Below, in pieces: positions 6,201 through 6,227 of a stretch of DNA of 6,227 nucleotides. A model generated the notes under the pieces. That model was not told the DNA's origin, searched no databases, and worked only from the letters and a program-made list of their open reading frames with translations. The stretch comes from Persephonella sp. (GTDB lineage: Bacteria > Aquificota > Aquificia > Aquificales > Hydrogenothermaceae): positions 1 through 6,227 of the forward strand of contig JALWKR010000080.1 in the NCBI GenBank assembly GCA_027081375.1, read 5' to 3'. A program made the position numbers and the translations under genes. Within the stretch, counting starts at the first letter, position 1. Each line of letters begins with the position of its first letter.

Positions 6201-6227
6201 GGCTTAAAACCCTTACAGAACTTGATT
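3221..6227 (+). CDS. dnaE: DNA polymerase III alpha subunit (replicative polymerase), intein-containing, 3' end outside window
   Basis: Catalytic subunit of the chromosomal replicase. The window holds 1002 codons of the precursor: 381 residues of N-extein, a 415-residue intein and 206 residues of C-extein, so 587 polymerase residues against a usual total near 1,150. The PHP domain (about 5-275) keeps all nine expected metal ligands: H9, H11, D18, H43, E68, H93, C143, D210 and H212. The palm begins before GPGRG, where the intein interrupts. After the intein come PDIDVDF (833-839), giving catalytic D836 and D838, and KMDFLGL with the third aspartate D991; without the intein these are 421, 423 and 576. 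The fingers, beta-binding and C-terminal domains lie beyond the edge. The ATG is supported by GAGAGG 7 nt upstream and by alignment of the FVHLHLHTHYSLLDG start with other DnaE proteins. The frame is open across both intein junctions. It is not the Gram-positive PolC type, since no DnaQ-like exonuclease is embedded. Confidence 0.97.
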   Translation, partial: MSKDFVHLHLHTHYSLLDGAIKIPELAKKAVEYGYKAVGMTDHGNIFGAIQFYQEMKKVGIKPIIGMEAYFTANRFEKKGEGSDDILSDKNYHLILHAKDKKGFQNLMKLSSLAYTEGFYYKPRIDWELLEKYHEGLICQTACLKGFVPHLLAQGKFDEAYQQAKRLKDIFGDDLYLEIQINGLPEQEEANKGIIELAKKLGVKIVATNDSHYLNPEDQKAHDVIKALQMKLTLKQLKEKGRAFKVGGLHFTRPEEMYEKFKGYEEALKNTMEIAEKCNVEIDTADTRGYLFPKYQIPGLDREATEEEKAQYFEKLAWEGLEKRLSEKENLTKQQIEEYKERLRYEIDVIKQMGFPEYFLIVQDFINHAKQNGIPVGPGRGCVLPDTKVLLSDGSAVEIKDIKVGQFVISHTGKILPVINKFVYDVEEEIVKLKVGSDELFLTSDHKIWAIQSEKCTVKSEKTASVICKPTCTRYCSTKPFESYQLQWIESGKLKAGDFVVYPRVKSKNKEIIFDILDFVERREYLRFDDRYVWYEIGSNKLKTKKIPRFIPFDEDFAKLLGYYIAEGWSRLGERENAVGFGFHRDETEYAKEVQALLKRVFEIDSKIVYHKTRNSLQVIAHSRLVGEFLSGLCSKSANNKRIPFEIVESGKDELVKILIAYMFRGDEYNGRCEKTIRIKYSTTSYTLASQLKFLLARFGYYASIHKRKNEKENHHEEYSVKLSGKQLLNWNGDFPAFPVSIPEQKFFRNDSFYVDEDYIYIKIKEVKKLKYKGKVYDITVPIDTSYVANNIAIHNSAAGSLVAYTLGITDVDPLQHGLIFERFLNPDRISMPDIDVDFCMENRPKIIEYVKQKYGEQSVAQIITYNFMKSKMVIRDVARVLGFSYSEADKIAKMILPGPVQGSTLTIEENLEANPEFRKLYETDERVRELIDLAKKLEGLARHTGIHAAGVVIAPGPLDEYVPVYVDKDGTKATQFDMTTLEMLGLVKMDFLGLKTLTELD
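4586..4648 (+). other. Four-cysteine insertion in the N-terminal splicing domain of the intein
   Basis: Between block B and the WIESGKLKAGD strand the intein carries Cys75, Cys87, Cys91 and Cys95, the last three as CKPTCTRYC (C-x3-C-x3-C). Cysteines are rare elsewhere in this 415-residue intein (Cys1, Cys253 and Cys292 only), so the cluster is not random. It could bind zinc or another metal, or form disulfides. Its position in the Hint fold, not in the endonuclease domain, means it could influence splicing. Function is inferred only. Confidence 0.6.
4859..5338 (+). other. LAGLIDADG (DOD) homing endonuclease domain of the intein
   Basis: Covers about intein residues 166-325. The two helix motifs LLGYYIAEG (179-187) and ILIAYMFRGDE (277-287) carry the expected acidic metal ligands E186 and D286, and KRIP supplies the usual Lys (K260). 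The domain appears full length with no stop or frameshift. The second motif ends GDE instead of the common GDG, so cleavage activity is likely but not certain. The expected target is an intein-less dnaE allele at the sequence coding GPGRG/SAAGS. Confidence 0.8.

Overview
The window is a compact, moderately AT-rich bacterial chromosome segment with four genes: two housekeeping genes cut by the window edges and two small genes between them. Codon choice (mostly AGA/AGG for Arg, frequent ATA for Ile), Lys/Glu-rich proteins, a cobalamin-dependent methionine synthase and an MglA/CvnD-like GTPase fit a thermophilic, Aquificota-like bacterium (for example the Hydrogenothermaceae). That placement is an inference from style; no marker here proves it.

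Layout. (1) 1-2190, minus strand: the first 730 codons of metH, holding the homocysteine, folate and cap domains and the start of the cobalamin domain. The gene runs off the left edge exactly at the cobalamin-ligand motif. (2) 2191-2322: a divergent promoter region with a good promoter in each direction and a 16-bp palindrome in the spacer of the rightward one. (3) 2323-2547, plus: a 74-residue protein predicted to have two membrane helices, of unknown function. (4) 2549-2570: a hairpin terminator shared by two convergent genes. (5) 2569-3084, minus: a 171-residue small GTPase of the MglA/CvnD-like (COG2229-type) group. (6) 3085-3220: a second divergent intergenic region, containing a perfect 19-bp palindrome and the dnaE leader. 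(7) 3221-6227, plus: dnaE, the DNA polymerase III alpha subunit, cut off at the right edge after 1002 codons.

The most striking item is an in-frame 415-residue intein (4364-5608) in dnaE. It sits inside the conserved palm motif GPGRG|SAAGS. It has complete splicing blocks (Cys1, TxxH, His-Asn end, Ser+1), a LAGLIDADG homing-endonuclease domain and an unusual four-cysteine insertion, and it is visibly more AT-rich than the flanking polymerase sequence. Replication would depend on its splicing. The DnaE PHP domain keeps all nine expected metal ligands, so built-in proofreading is plausible.

The four genes do not form an operon: transcription directions alternate (- + - +). No functional link is evident between methionine synthesis, the GTPase and the polymerase. 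No RNA genes, CRISPR arrays or insertion sequences were seen.
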